In this document: piece after piece, positions 15,704 to 22,963 of the stretch
How the letters are laid out: the number at the start of each line of letters is the position of its first letter
How positions within the stretch are numbered: the first letter of the stretch is position 1
Assembly (NCBI GenBank): GCA_964621615.1
Contig: CAZUMW010000052.1
Coordinates: forward strand, 1 to 28,953
Origin: CAZUMW01 sp964621615
Lineage (GTDB): Bacteria > Desulfobacterota > WTBG01 > CAIYCZ01 > CAIRTM01
DNA length: 28,953 bases
Direction: 5' to 3'
The notes under the pieces: generated by a model
What the model saw: only the letters and a program-made list of their open reading frames with translations
Told to the model about the DNA's origin: nothing
Database searches by the model: none
Position numbers and translations under genes: made by a program

Positions 15704-16324
15704 CTACCGTTTGTTTTGAATGTCCGGCATCCCGGAATCAATGAGAGCCGCTGCTGCATCGAGGATGCCTTTTACCATGCGGCGGCAGGGACCGGGCTTA
15801 TCTACGGCCGCGGCGACGAGTGGGCTCATGCGGTAGTAGGCCCGCACGAGCAGGGTACCGGTTTGTGATTGCAGTAAAACGCGATCGCGAAATTGTCTGA
15901 ACAGAGTAATCTGCGGGGCATTTATTCCATACAGTGCTTCGGCCGGGCACTGCTGCTCTTCTGCATCGTCCGGCGTGCTTTGCGTGCTGCACAGCGGGTG
16001 GCATTTTGTGCAGCGGGCTGCATAGGCGGTTTCGTGCTGCTCAACCGTTCTGCATACGCTGCCGTGGCAGGTAGAGCATGCAGCAGCGGCAACATTGCCC
16101 TGTTGCGGAATGCCATCGTGGCAGGACAGGCATGAGCCGTGATCGATAACAGCGTGCAGGCCTGATCCGTCCGGCATGCCGTCGTAATAATCCCCGATGC
16201 TGTGACAGCGCAGGCATACGGATCCGTCGACTGAAACATATGAAAAAGCATCCGGAATTGAGAGGCAGATGCACAAAAGCAGTGCGGTCAGTAGGCTGTA
16301 TGGACGAAAAAGACACCCCATCAT
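15704..16324 (-). CDS. Exported tetraheme protein with a variant CFI-box C-terminal domain
   Basis: A 206-aa protein with a signal peptide (hydrophobic 8-25) and four CXXCH sites (CLRCH, CLSCH, CSTCH, CTKCH) in the first ~110 residues. The C-terminal ~75 residues (CPAEALYG, FRQFRDRVLL, GTLLVRAYYRMSPLVA) match what I know as the CFI-box C-terminal domain found in many exported proteins of Geobacter-like bacteria. In those the box reads CFIATAAYG; here it is CPAEALYG, keeping the Cys and the YG. The role of the domain is unknown, with sorting or anchoring the usual guess. It is the first gene after the promoter at 16372-16400, with AGGA nine bases before the start. Two ATGs are adjacent (MMG). 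Confidence 0.8.
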   Translation of the reverse strand: MMGCLFRPYSLLTALLLCICLSIPDAFSYVSVDGSVCLRCHSIGDYYDGMPDGSGLHAVIDHGSCLSCHDGIPQQGNVAAAACSTCHGSVCRTVEQHETAYAARCTKCHPLCSTQSTPDDAEEQQCPAEALYGINAPQITLFRQFRDRVLLQSQTGTLLVRAYYRMSPLVAAAVDKPGPCRRMVKGILDAAAALIDSGMPDIQNKR

Positions 16325-16371
16325 TATTCTTATTCCTTTTTCAGTGTGTGCGGGGGCGGTAAATGCCGTAC

Positions 16372-16400
16372 AGTATATGCAATAAAATCCGCTGTGTCAA
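16372..16400 (-). promoter_or_regulatory. Sigma-70-type promoter for the tetraheme/heptaheme operon
   Basis: On the minus strand TTGACA (16395-16400), a 17-nt spacer and TATACT (16372-16377), five of six matches to the -10 consensus. Transcription would begin near 16365, about 40 nt before the tetraheme start. The -35 box grows directly out of the T-tract of the terminator just upstream. Confidence 0.75.
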
Positions 16401-16438
16401 AAAAAGCCTGCGGCATAAGAGAACCGCAGGCTTTTTTT
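16399..16438 (-). terminator. Rho-independent terminator after the rhodanese gene (works on both strands by sequence)
   Basis: GCCTGCGG (16406-16413) pairs with CCGCAGGC (16424-16431) around a ten-base loop. On the minus strand a run of T follows, and A/T runs on both sides extend the stem and make it symmetric. It ends the transcript of the rhodanese lipoprotein gene and insulates the next operon. Confidence 0.9.
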
Positions 16439-16499
16439 TAGCCTGTGCGTTATGAAAAAAAACGCTGTTTGGTATCGCAGCGGTTTTCCTCCGGCATCG

Positions 16500-17477
16500 T
16501 TATTCCTCCAGGATGCTCAGATAGTCATCGCCTTCGGGGGCAGTATATTTGCCGGAAGGAACAGATGCATAATCAAAACCGTTCATGCCGAATTTCAGAC
16601 TTTTTGCGTCATAGCCAAGCATGCGCAGATAGGCTGCCAGCTGTGCCGATGTCTGGCCTGAATAGCAGTAAATGACAATGGTTTTGTCGGTGGGCAGGTG
16701 GTTCAGTTCTGCATCGCTTAGGATATCCTCTTTCGGCGTAAACTGGTATGCGCCGGGAATGTGTCCCGGATCGAGGTACTGGTCTTCGGGCCAGTAATTC
16801 ACGATAAAGTAGTCATCAACAGATGCATATACATCTGCAGCCTTGATGGTCCAGCCTTCTGCTGCGCTGTCAAGCTGTGCCTTGATGATACCGCCCAGGG
16901 TTGCTTCCCCGGTGTCCAGAACCGGGAGCTCATACTGTGTGTCAGCGGTGTTTTCTGTTATTTCAAGATCATAGCCTGCATCGTCGGCAATCTGGTTGGC
17001 CCACGTGTCAGATCCCGGAACCACAGAGGTATCGGTGGTGATGGAGCACATGCCGTATTTCAGATTCTGTGCTTTCAGCCCCGCATAGGTCTCGTCCTGT
17101 GCAGCAAGGTTCATAACGGCGGTGGCGAAGCTTGAGCTCTGGCCGGTGTAGCACACGTTGAGAATCGTTTGATCTTTCGGCAGTGAGTCAAGATTGTCAT
17201 CAAGATCTGACAGAGACATATTGACCGCACCTTTGATGTGTGCCGTCTCATAATCTGCAGCATCGCGCCAGTCGATGATGTAGGGGTCGTTGCTGGTGTC
17301 CCCGTCGTTCAGATTGGTAAACAGATCGGTGATGCTGATGTTAACGTCTGAATAGGTTCCGAAGTATGCATCGCCTGCAGTGGTCAGCAGTTCCGTTTCA
17401 TCGACCGGTACACAGCCGAATGTCACCACAATCGCCAGTGCAGCAAAAAGCGCAAAAAATCTTTTTTTTGTTATCAT
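16500..17477 (-). CDS. extH: Tandem rhodanese-domain lipoprotein (ExtH-like)
   Basis: A 325-aa protein with a hydrophobic leader ending VTFGC, a likely lipoprotein Cys (residue 22 from this start). Two rhodanese domains follow. The first has DWRDAADYETAHIKGAVN and an active-site loop CYTGQSSS; the second has PGHIPGAYQ and CYSGQTSA. Both catalytic Cys are kept, so both domains could carry persulfide or selenenyl-sulfide. A third Cys (YGMCS) follows domain 1. The ATG at 17477 is chosen for the compact leader and a GGGGGA upstream. A rhodanese lipoprotein called ExtH lies beside conduit genes in Geobacter sulfurreducens; the symbol is by this resemblance. A terminator follows at once; the preceding 210 nt may hold its own weak promoter (TATAAA on the minus strand near 17626). 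Confidence 0.85.
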   Translation of the reverse strand: MITKKRFFALFAALAIVVTFGCVPVDETELLTTAGDAYFGTYSDVNISITDLFTNLNDGDTSNDPYIIDWRDAADYETAHIKGAVNMSLSDLDDNLDSLPKDQTILNVCYTGQSSSFATAVMNLAAQDETYAGLKAQNLKYGMCSITTDTSVVPGSDTWANQIADDAGYDLEITENTADTQYELPVLDTGEATLGGIIKAQLDSAAEGWTIKAADVYASVDDYFIVNYWPEDQYLDPGHIPGAYQFTPKEDILSDAELNHLPTDKTIVIYCYSGQTSAQLAAYLRMLGYDAKSLKFGMNGFDYASVPSGKYTAPEGDDYLSILEE

Positions 17478-17687
17478 AATGATTCCCCCCAAATTGTTGT
17501 TTTTTTCATTTGGCAATCCTCTTCCGCATGTTGTCAGTGTTGGTAGTCTGTAACAGTAGATTCAGTACGTTACCCCTTTAACTGATTTTCGGGGCTGCAG
17601 CAACACCCCCTTCCTGTTTTGTTTTATAGTTTTTGTTACACTATTTCTGTAGTATTATGGCGGACGGTGCCGCTTGCTCTCCTTGAT

Positions 17688-19043
17688 TTAGGGGATTATC
17701 ACGTCTTTGTTTGCACGCCGCTCGCGGCTTATATCGTCGTAACCGTAACCGAATTCGCCGGTATCATTGTCTTTGTTGGCATATTTGTACGTATCAATAT
17801 CGTCTGAACGCAGATAGTAGTCGCTGTTGTGACAGGACGAGCCGCACCCCTTCCCCTCTTCGGTTTCCGTCTGGGGGGTCCATCGCCTGATGTTGTGCGG
17901 GGCGGCCATCTTCCAGGTCGGCTCGCTGTTTTCAAAATTATCAAGCTCTGTAACGCCGAAGTCTGTATAGGTTTCCGGGCTTATAGGTATGTGGCGTACG
18001 GTAATATAATCGTAATCCTTGTAGCGGCTGTTTGATTTAAGATAGTTGCGTCCGATTTCAAAGGTCAGATAGGGCAGGCCGGTGATCCCTTCTCCGCCGA
18101 CATGGCAGCCGTTGCAGTTTGTGTAGGGCTGAGAGTGGCAGACGTGGCAGGAAAGCGTTACCCCGGCATTGCCTGCCCAGTGTTCCGTGTGATAGGTGTT
18201 GCTTTCTTTGGTGTCGGCATGGCAGTTCTCGCAGCGTGGTGCTGCAGTGTTGTCTTCATCGTAGCGATAAGTCAGCTGTGTTCCGTCGCCGCCGTGCATT
18301 TCATCGCCGCTGTGGCAGTACTCGCATTTTTTTGCACCGGGAATATAATGCACATCAGCCTGATAGCCTGTATGCGCGCCGGTATATTCATCGCCGATAC
18401 GGGAGCCGTGGCAGGCAGTGCAGTTTTTCGTCTGATCAGGAGTTTTGCGGAACTCATGGCCCCAGTCCATACCGCTGCCGACCGATATGGGCCGCATTAC
18501 GTGGCACTGGCCGCAGCCTGCGTGGCACGCACCGCACTCCTTTTGATATTCTTCTAAGGCATGCGGATCGCCGCTTTCACGGATATCGTATCCCGCGCGT
18601 AATTCAAATCTCTCGTAGTATCCCTCAATGGTCCAGTGCAGGCTGTTTTTGTGCGTTTCAACCATGTTTTCATGACACGGCGCGCAGAAATAATCCGGTT
18701 CTTCCTCGCTGGGGTGGGCAATAAGCCCCACGTGTGAGCCGTCTTTTACACGGGCCGTTTCATCCCCCAGATGACAGTAGGTGCACTCGATCTGTCCGTG
18801 CAGCGACTCCAGAAATGAGGGGTCGATAAACACCCGTTTCCATGGCTCCAACGGAGCCACAGATCCGCCTCAGCCGCCCCCCTCGCTTTCTTCGTGCTCA
18901 ATGGGGTCTGCCACTTCCTTGAGCTTTTCCTCGTCGGTGTGGCAGGATACACAGGTGCTTTCCTCAATATAGCACCCGGTGATCAGAAAGCACAGCAGCA
19001 GGCATCGGATACCACGGTATGATAGTGTATTTTTGCGGTTCAT
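17688..19043 (-). CDS. extKL: Multiheme c-type cytochrome selenoprotein lipoprotein (ExtKL-like), UGA read as selenocysteine
   Basis: Read from the ATG at 19043, the frame gives a lipoprotein signal (CFLITGC, Cys24), a first heme site CVSCH (31-35), an acidic linker, then an in-frame TGA at 18870-18872 (codon 58) in Gly-Gly-Gly-TGA-Gly-Gly, and stays open for 393 more codons to TAA. The distal part holds nine more CXXCH sites (including the close pair CGACHAGCGQCH) and one CX3CH (CGSSCH). Without readthrough this large heme domain would have no export signal, although c-type heme attachment happens outside the cytoplasm. A hairpin fitting bacterial SECIS rules follows the TGA. From memory, Geobacter extK and extL have been merged as one (seleno)protein, ExtKL. 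Likely site: outer-membrane surface. The promoter is at 19097-19125. Confidence 0.8.
18840..18872 (-). promoter_or_regulatory. Sec UGA codon and candidate bacterial SECIS hairpin
   Basis: On the minus strand the TGA (18870-18872) is followed after 17 nt by the loop GTT of a hairpin. CTGTGGCTCC (18862-18853) pairs with GGAGCCATGG (18849-18840), ten pairs with two G-U. Bacterial SECIS elements sit inside the reading frame, have an apical loop about 16-37 nt after the UGA and need a G among the first loop bases. All three conditions hold here. Confidence 0.75.
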
Positions 19044-19096
19044 AGGTAAATAGTCAAAAAGGGTTGTCGGATTGCATAAATAATTAATACTGCCAT

Positions 19097-19125
19097 AGTA
19101 TTGACGATTTGTATTTTTTTGTCAA
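19097..19125 (-). promoter_or_regulatory. Sigma-70-type promoter for the selenoprotein gene
   Basis: On the minus strand TTGACA (19120-19125), a 17-nt spacer containing an A-tract, then AATACT (19097-19102), four of six -10 matches. Transcription would start near 19090, giving a leader of about 47 nt. A TTGAC/GTCAA inverted repeat (19101-19105 and 19121-19125) spans the promoter and could be an operator. The divergent plus-strand cluster must start from the same 0.2-kb region, but I see no comparably good plus-strand promoter. Confidence 0.6.
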
Positions 19126-19247
19126 GTGTACAATAATGTCTTGCTTTTTGCGGAATATCATAATACATTGGGTGGTGCCGATAAAAGGCAGCTCCCCTGA
19201 CGGTGACTGCGCGAGCTTGGTTTAACACAGGATACAGCTGATGGAAC

Positions 19248-20246
19248 ATGTATATGCTCTATCAATTATTGCTTAAAAAAGCAACTTTTTTCATGCATGG
19301 GGGGCAATATATTTTTTGTTCGCTCCGGAAAAGCTCCCCGTTAGTACCCTATGATCACGGCTACAGGAAAGCAACCCCGGTATATCCTTTATTTTCATTT
19401 TTTTTCCTTATTTGTATAACCCATTTTTTTTTCGGATGCATTAGCCTGCGCAGTGAAAACAATATCGCCGAAACACGCGGGCCCCTGCCCCCTGTTTTTG
19501 TTGCGGATAAAGATCCGGTCACCATGTTGCTGATTCCTGCCGGTTATTTTATCATGGGCAGCAATACCGGCGGTGAAGACGAGAAGCCCTGCCACCGGGT
19601 ATATCTTGACGCATTCTATATTGATGAGACAGAGGTTACCTGCAGGCGCTATGCGCGTTTTCTGCAGGAAACCGGGTATCCGCCCCATCCCATGTGGAAT
19701 CCCGAATATGACCGGTCCGAAGATCCGGTGGTTGGGGTGTCATGGTATGATGCTGTTTCATTTGCCCGCTGGGCGGGAAAACAGCTGCCCACGGAGGCGC
19801 AGTGGGAAAAGGCTGCACGGGGAGGGCTGGTCGGCAAAAAATTTCCGTTCGGTGACGCTATCGACCGGAAAAAGGCAAACTACTTATCATTCGGAACCAT
19901 GCCCGTGAAAAGCTGTCGTCCCAACGGGTACGGGCTGTATGATGCTGCCGGAAACGTCTGGGAGTGGTGCCGCGACTGGTATTCGCCCGGCTATTACCGG
20001 ATCAGCCCTGAGAAAACCCCCCCGGGTCCGCTTGTGCCGTTTTCGCCGGGAAGCGAAGCACACGGTATGTACACCCTGGGCCTTCAGGAGCGGTCCGCAG
20101 AGGTGAGCCCCGCTTCTGAGAAAGTCGTTCGGGGCGGCGCCTGGTACTGCAATAGAAAAGCGCTGCGCGTTGCCAATCGCTTTAAGCACAATTGTGCAAC
20201 GGGGAGTTTTAATATCGGTTTCAGGTGTGTAAAGCCGGCTGAGTGA
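19248..20246 (+). CDS. SUMF1/FGE-fold lipoprotein, paralogue of 13748-14545
   Basis: Shares with the minus-strand paralogue the blocks LLIPAGYFIMGS, VYLDAFYIDETEVT, DRSEDPVVGVSWYDAVSFARWAGKQLPTEAQWEKAA (in part), GLYDAAGNVWEWCRDWY, VVRGGAWYCN and IGFRC. It also lacks Cys at both catalytic positions of formylglycine-generating enzyme, judged by eye. A very hydrophobic segment ending FFFGC suggests a lipoprotein. From the first ATG that Cys is residue 64, leaving an unusually long leader; ATGs at residues 3 and 16 are alternatives and no nearer start codon exists in frame, so the true start is unsure. Compared with its paralogue it has an extra ~20-residue loop before VVRGGAW. It is the first gene of the plus-strand cluster. 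Confidence 0.82.
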   Translation: MYMLYQLLLKKATFFMHGGQYIFCSLRKSSPLVPYDHGYRKATPVYPLFSFFFLICITHFFFGCISLRSENNIAETRGPLPPVFVADKDPVTMLLIPAGYFIMGSNTGGEDEKPCHRVYLDAFYIDETEVTCRRYARFLQETGYPPHPMWNPEYDRSEDPVVGVSWYDAVSFARWAGKQLPTEAQWEKAARGGLVGKKFPFGDAIDRKKANYLSFGTMPVKSCRPNGYGLYDAAGNVWEWCRDWYSPGYYRISPEKTPPGPLVPFSPGSEAHGMYTLGLQERSAEVSPASEKVVRGGAWYCNRKALRVANRFKHNCATGSFNIGFRCVKPAE

Positions 20247-20310
20247 TGGTGGAGATTGTATAGCTGATAGAGCTTATGAACAGAAAGACAAAGACATAAA
20301 TAACCCGTTC

Positions 20311-20352
20311 GGGCAGGACCTGCCTCTGGCAGGGAATAACGTACTCCCTGCC
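20311..20352 (+). repeat. CCTGCC/GGCAGG alternating inverted repeat, copy 1
   Basis: GGCAGG, CCTGCC, GGCAGG and CCCTGCC follow one another within 42 nt, so several mutually exclusive hairpins can form. The core, GGCAGGACCTGCC, a short loop and GGCAGGG, recurs at 26663-26685. It lies in the leader of the 20-heme gene. Confidence 0.5.
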
Positions 20353-20394
20353 GTGCCCGGCCTAAGCAAAGCTCAAGCAGATCCTGCCGACATA

Positions 20395-22956
20395 ATGATC
20401 CGTTTTATGAAACAGGCTCTCATTGCTTTATTTGTAACGATATGTGCTCTGTTGCCCGCTGCAGCGCGTTCGTATGCAGCGGACGTCGCCTCTGCCGAGG
20501 AGGTGCTTGAGCCTGATTCTGCAAAAGAGTGTGCGATCTGTCACTACGACTGGGTTGATACGTTTTTTACTGAACACCGGGGAACAGAGCTGGTGCCGCT
20601 GCCCGCGCGGTCGCCTACGGCTGATGCGGAAATGTGCTTTTCCTGTCACGACGGCTCGACCGTTGACTCGCGAAAGCATGTTTTTAACGACCGGCAGCAT
20701 CAGGTCGGGGTTACCCCGTCAGATAAAATTACTGTTCCTGAAAAGTTTCCGCTCGATGAGCAGGGAAAGATGACGTGTGCCACCTGTCACAGCGCGCATG
20801 GCGTCTCAACTGAGCCCGGCATTGAAAAAACCATTTTTCTCCGCACCTCGAACAACAACTCACGCATGTGCCGCATGTGCCATGAAGGAAAAGAAGCCGG
20901 CCCCGAAAGCGGGCACCACCCTGTTGATGAGACAGCGCTTACCGTTTCAAAAGAAATATATGATTACGGGGGCTATACGGGGGATGCTCCGGATCAGGTG
21001 ATTTGTGAGACCTGCCATATGGCGCACGGCGGCTTCACCGACAAGCGGCTGGTTCTGCCGGTGGACCGCCCCGGCCGGTATCCGGTGCTCTGTGAGGCCT
21101 GCCACGGGAAGACGCCGGGGCGAAGCGAAACGCGCTCCATGAACCGGTTTTCACACAGCGTGGATGTTATGCCGGACAGTGCGCAGATCCCCAAGGCGTG
21201 GGAAAGCGGCACGGCGGTCAGGCTCGGGATGCGGGGCGAAGTGGTGTGTGTCACCTGTCACGTAACTCATGAGGCGCCGGTGAAGGAGTCGCTTCTGCAG
21301 ACCTCGAATGCACAAAACAGCATGTGCCTGCAGTGTCATGAATCGCAGTATGAGCTGATTGCAAACACCAGGCACGATATGAGCCGCATGGCACCTGAGG
21401 CGCAAAATCTGAAGGGGGAGACCGCTGCAGAATCGGGCCCGTGCGGCGTGTGCCACCTGATGCATGAAGGGGTCGGCCCTTTTATGTGGGCCCGCCGGTG
21501 GCAGGGAAAAGAGGAGCCTGCCGTGGGCGTCTGCATCAGCTGCCACGATGAGGGAAAGTGTGCCTCGGATACGCCGCTGCCGGAAACCGGTCACCCGGTC
21601 GGGGTGACGCCTGAAGCGGGCAGCGCCGATATGGATTTTCCGCTGTACAGCTCAACCGGCAAGCGTAGCGCACAGGGGGCGGTGTACTGCTCGAGCTGCC
21701 ACAACTCCCATCAATGGGATCCTGCAGATCCCGGCGATAAGGGGGAAACCGATGCCCCGGGCACTATTAACAACAGCTTTCTCAGAACCTCACATGAGCA
21801 GTCGGCTTTGTGTGCCGGATGTCATAAGGAAGAGGCTGCGGTGAGCGGCACAGACCATGATCTGTCCCGTTCCGCGCCGGAGGAAAAAAATATTCACGGC
21901 CAGGCACCCGCCGAGTCCGGCGTATGCGGCTCATGTCATGTGGCGCATGGGGGCAATGCGCTGCTCATGTGGGCGCGAGCGTTCGGACAGCCTGAGAATA
22001 TGTCACCGATGGAGCAGGTGTGTTTTGACTGTCACCGGGAGGGGGCATGCGGCGGCGAAAAGGTGACCGGGGAGCACTCCCATCCGGTCAATGCCGATCT
22101 CAGCGATGACCAGTACCCGGAGGATCTGCCGCTGTTCAGCCCTGAGGGGAAAAAGCGTGAGCGCGGCAGGGTTTTTTGTTCGACATGCCATGATGCACAC
22201 CGGTGGAGCCCGTCCGATCCTGAAATAACGGGCGATGAGGGCGGTCCGGCTGACAGCTTTCTGCGCATAAGCGCCGCGGGGTCCTCCCGGCTGTGTGCCG
22301 AATGTCACCCCGGGCAGTCCCTTGTCCGGGGCACCGATCACGATCTGTCGGTCAGCGCGCCGGATGCGGAAAACGCCCGGGGTGCGGTTCCGGAAGAATC
22401 GGGCCTGTGCGGAGCTTGTCATGGTGCCCACCACGCACAACAGAAATCTTTCCTCTGGAACAGAGAGATCGGCCCTGCTGTGCTGTCCGGGTGGAAGGAG
22501 GATTTTGCCGATAAGGGCGGCATCATGATCGGGCTGTGTACGGACTGTCATCAACCGGGAGGCTGCGCAGAGGATGCCGTTCCCGAGTACGGGCTGCACC
22601 CCGGAAGGCTGTATATGGCATCGCTTGAGCGCAGCGGTGCCGATATGGGTCAGAAGGCACTTGAAAAGCACATGAAGGCATTTCCGGTGTATGCCGCAGA
22701 CGGTGAAAAGTCAGCTGCCGGTGATATCGTGTGTGCAACCTGTCACGATGGGCATATCTGGGACAGCGCCTGCCCGGCACAGGGGCCGGGGGAAGAGCGC
22801 GACGGCAACGCGACAAACAGCTTTTTGCGCAAAGATATCTCCTTTGGTTTCTGTTCGAGCTGTCACGGTGAAGAGGCGCTTTTCCGGTTTAAATATTTTC
22901 ACAGCCACAAGCGGGAGATGTTTGCCTCGGAAAAAGAGCAGGAGCGTGACGACTGA
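20395..22956 (+). CDS. Exported 20-heme c-type cytochrome built of repeated four-heme modules
   Basis: An 853-aa protein with a signal peptide (MKQALIALFVTICALL, cleavage near SYA) and twenty CXXCH sites. Eight lie in an N-terminal block matching the 16-heme paralogue. Then come three modules of four hemes that open with TRHDMS, TDHDLS and TDHDLS at 21367, 21850 and 22333. The spacing is exactly 483 nt (161 residues) both times. Each module holds an ESGxCGxCH site, then two more, then one just before the next module. The end CSSCHGEEAL and YFHS matches the paralogue. The ATG at 20395 (or 20407) is chosen over an upstream in-frame GTG inside a palindromic repeat; no clear ribosome-binding site is seen. 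The 15-heme gene follows after 7 nt. Confidence 0.9.
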   Translation: MIRFMKQALIALFVTICALLPAAARSYAADVASAEEVLEPDSAKECAICHYDWVDTFFTEHRGTELVPLPARSPTADAEMCFSCHDGSTVDSRKHVFNDRQHQVGVTPSDKITVPEKFPLDEQGKMTCATCHSAHGVSTEPGIEKTIFLRTSNNNSRMCRMCHEGKEAGPESGHHPVDETALTVSKEIYDYGGYTGDAPDQVICETCHMAHGGFTDKRLVLPVDRPGRYPVLCEACHGKTPGRSETRSMNRFSHSVDVMPDSAQIPKAWESGTAVRLGMRGEVVCVTCHVTHEAPVKESLLQTSNAQNSMCLQCHESQYELIANTRHDMSRMAPEAQNLKGETAAESGPCGVCHLMHEGVGPFMWARRWQGKEEPAVGVCISCHDEGKCASDTPLPETGHPVGVTPEAGSADMDFPLYSSTGKRSAQGAVYCSSCHNSHQWDPADPGDKGETDAPGTINNSFLRTSHEQSALCAGCHKEEAAVSGTDHDLSRSAPEEKNIHGQAPAESGVCGSCHVAHGGNALLMWARAFGQPENMSPMEQVCFDCHREGACGGEKVTGEHSHPVNADLSDDQYPEDLPLFSPEGKKRERGRVFCSTCHDAHRWSPSDPEITGDEGGPADSFLRISAAGSSRLCAECHPGQSLVRGTDHDLSVSAPDAENARGAVPEESGLCGACHGAHHAQQKSFLWNREIGPAVLSGWKEDFADKGGIMIGLCTDCHQPGGCAEDAVPEYGLHPGRLYMASLERSGADMGQKALEKHMKAFPVYAADGEKSAAGDIVCATCHDGHIWDSACPAQGPGEERDGNATNSFLRKDISFGFCSSCHGEEALFRFKYFHSHKREMFASEKEQERDD

Positions 22957-22963
22957 GAGCTAT

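Noticed and set aside
17478..17687. Possible GEMM (cyclic dinucleotide) riboswitch before the rhodanese gene
   Set aside because: Such riboswitches do control cytochromes in Geobacter, but the conserved core was not found here or in the other leaders.
17688..18860. Separate cytochrome gene starting at the GTG at 18860 after a true stop
   Set aside because: It would have ten heme sites but no export signal, while the frame just upstream supplies a lipoprotein signal and a heme site; a SECIS-like hairpin favours readthrough. A weak GAGG before the GTG means it is not fully excluded.
18746..18967. 73-codon minus-strand frame overlapping the selenoprotein
   Set aside because: Different frame with no motif; explained as a shadow of the selenoprotein gene.
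22003..22671. Minus-strand frame opposite the 20-heme gene
   Set aside because: Shadow of the repeated heme modules; no independent support.
20395..22956. CRISPR-like regular repeat because of exact 483-nt spacing
   Set aside because: The period is a protein-coding module with heme motifs, not short DNA repeats with spacers.
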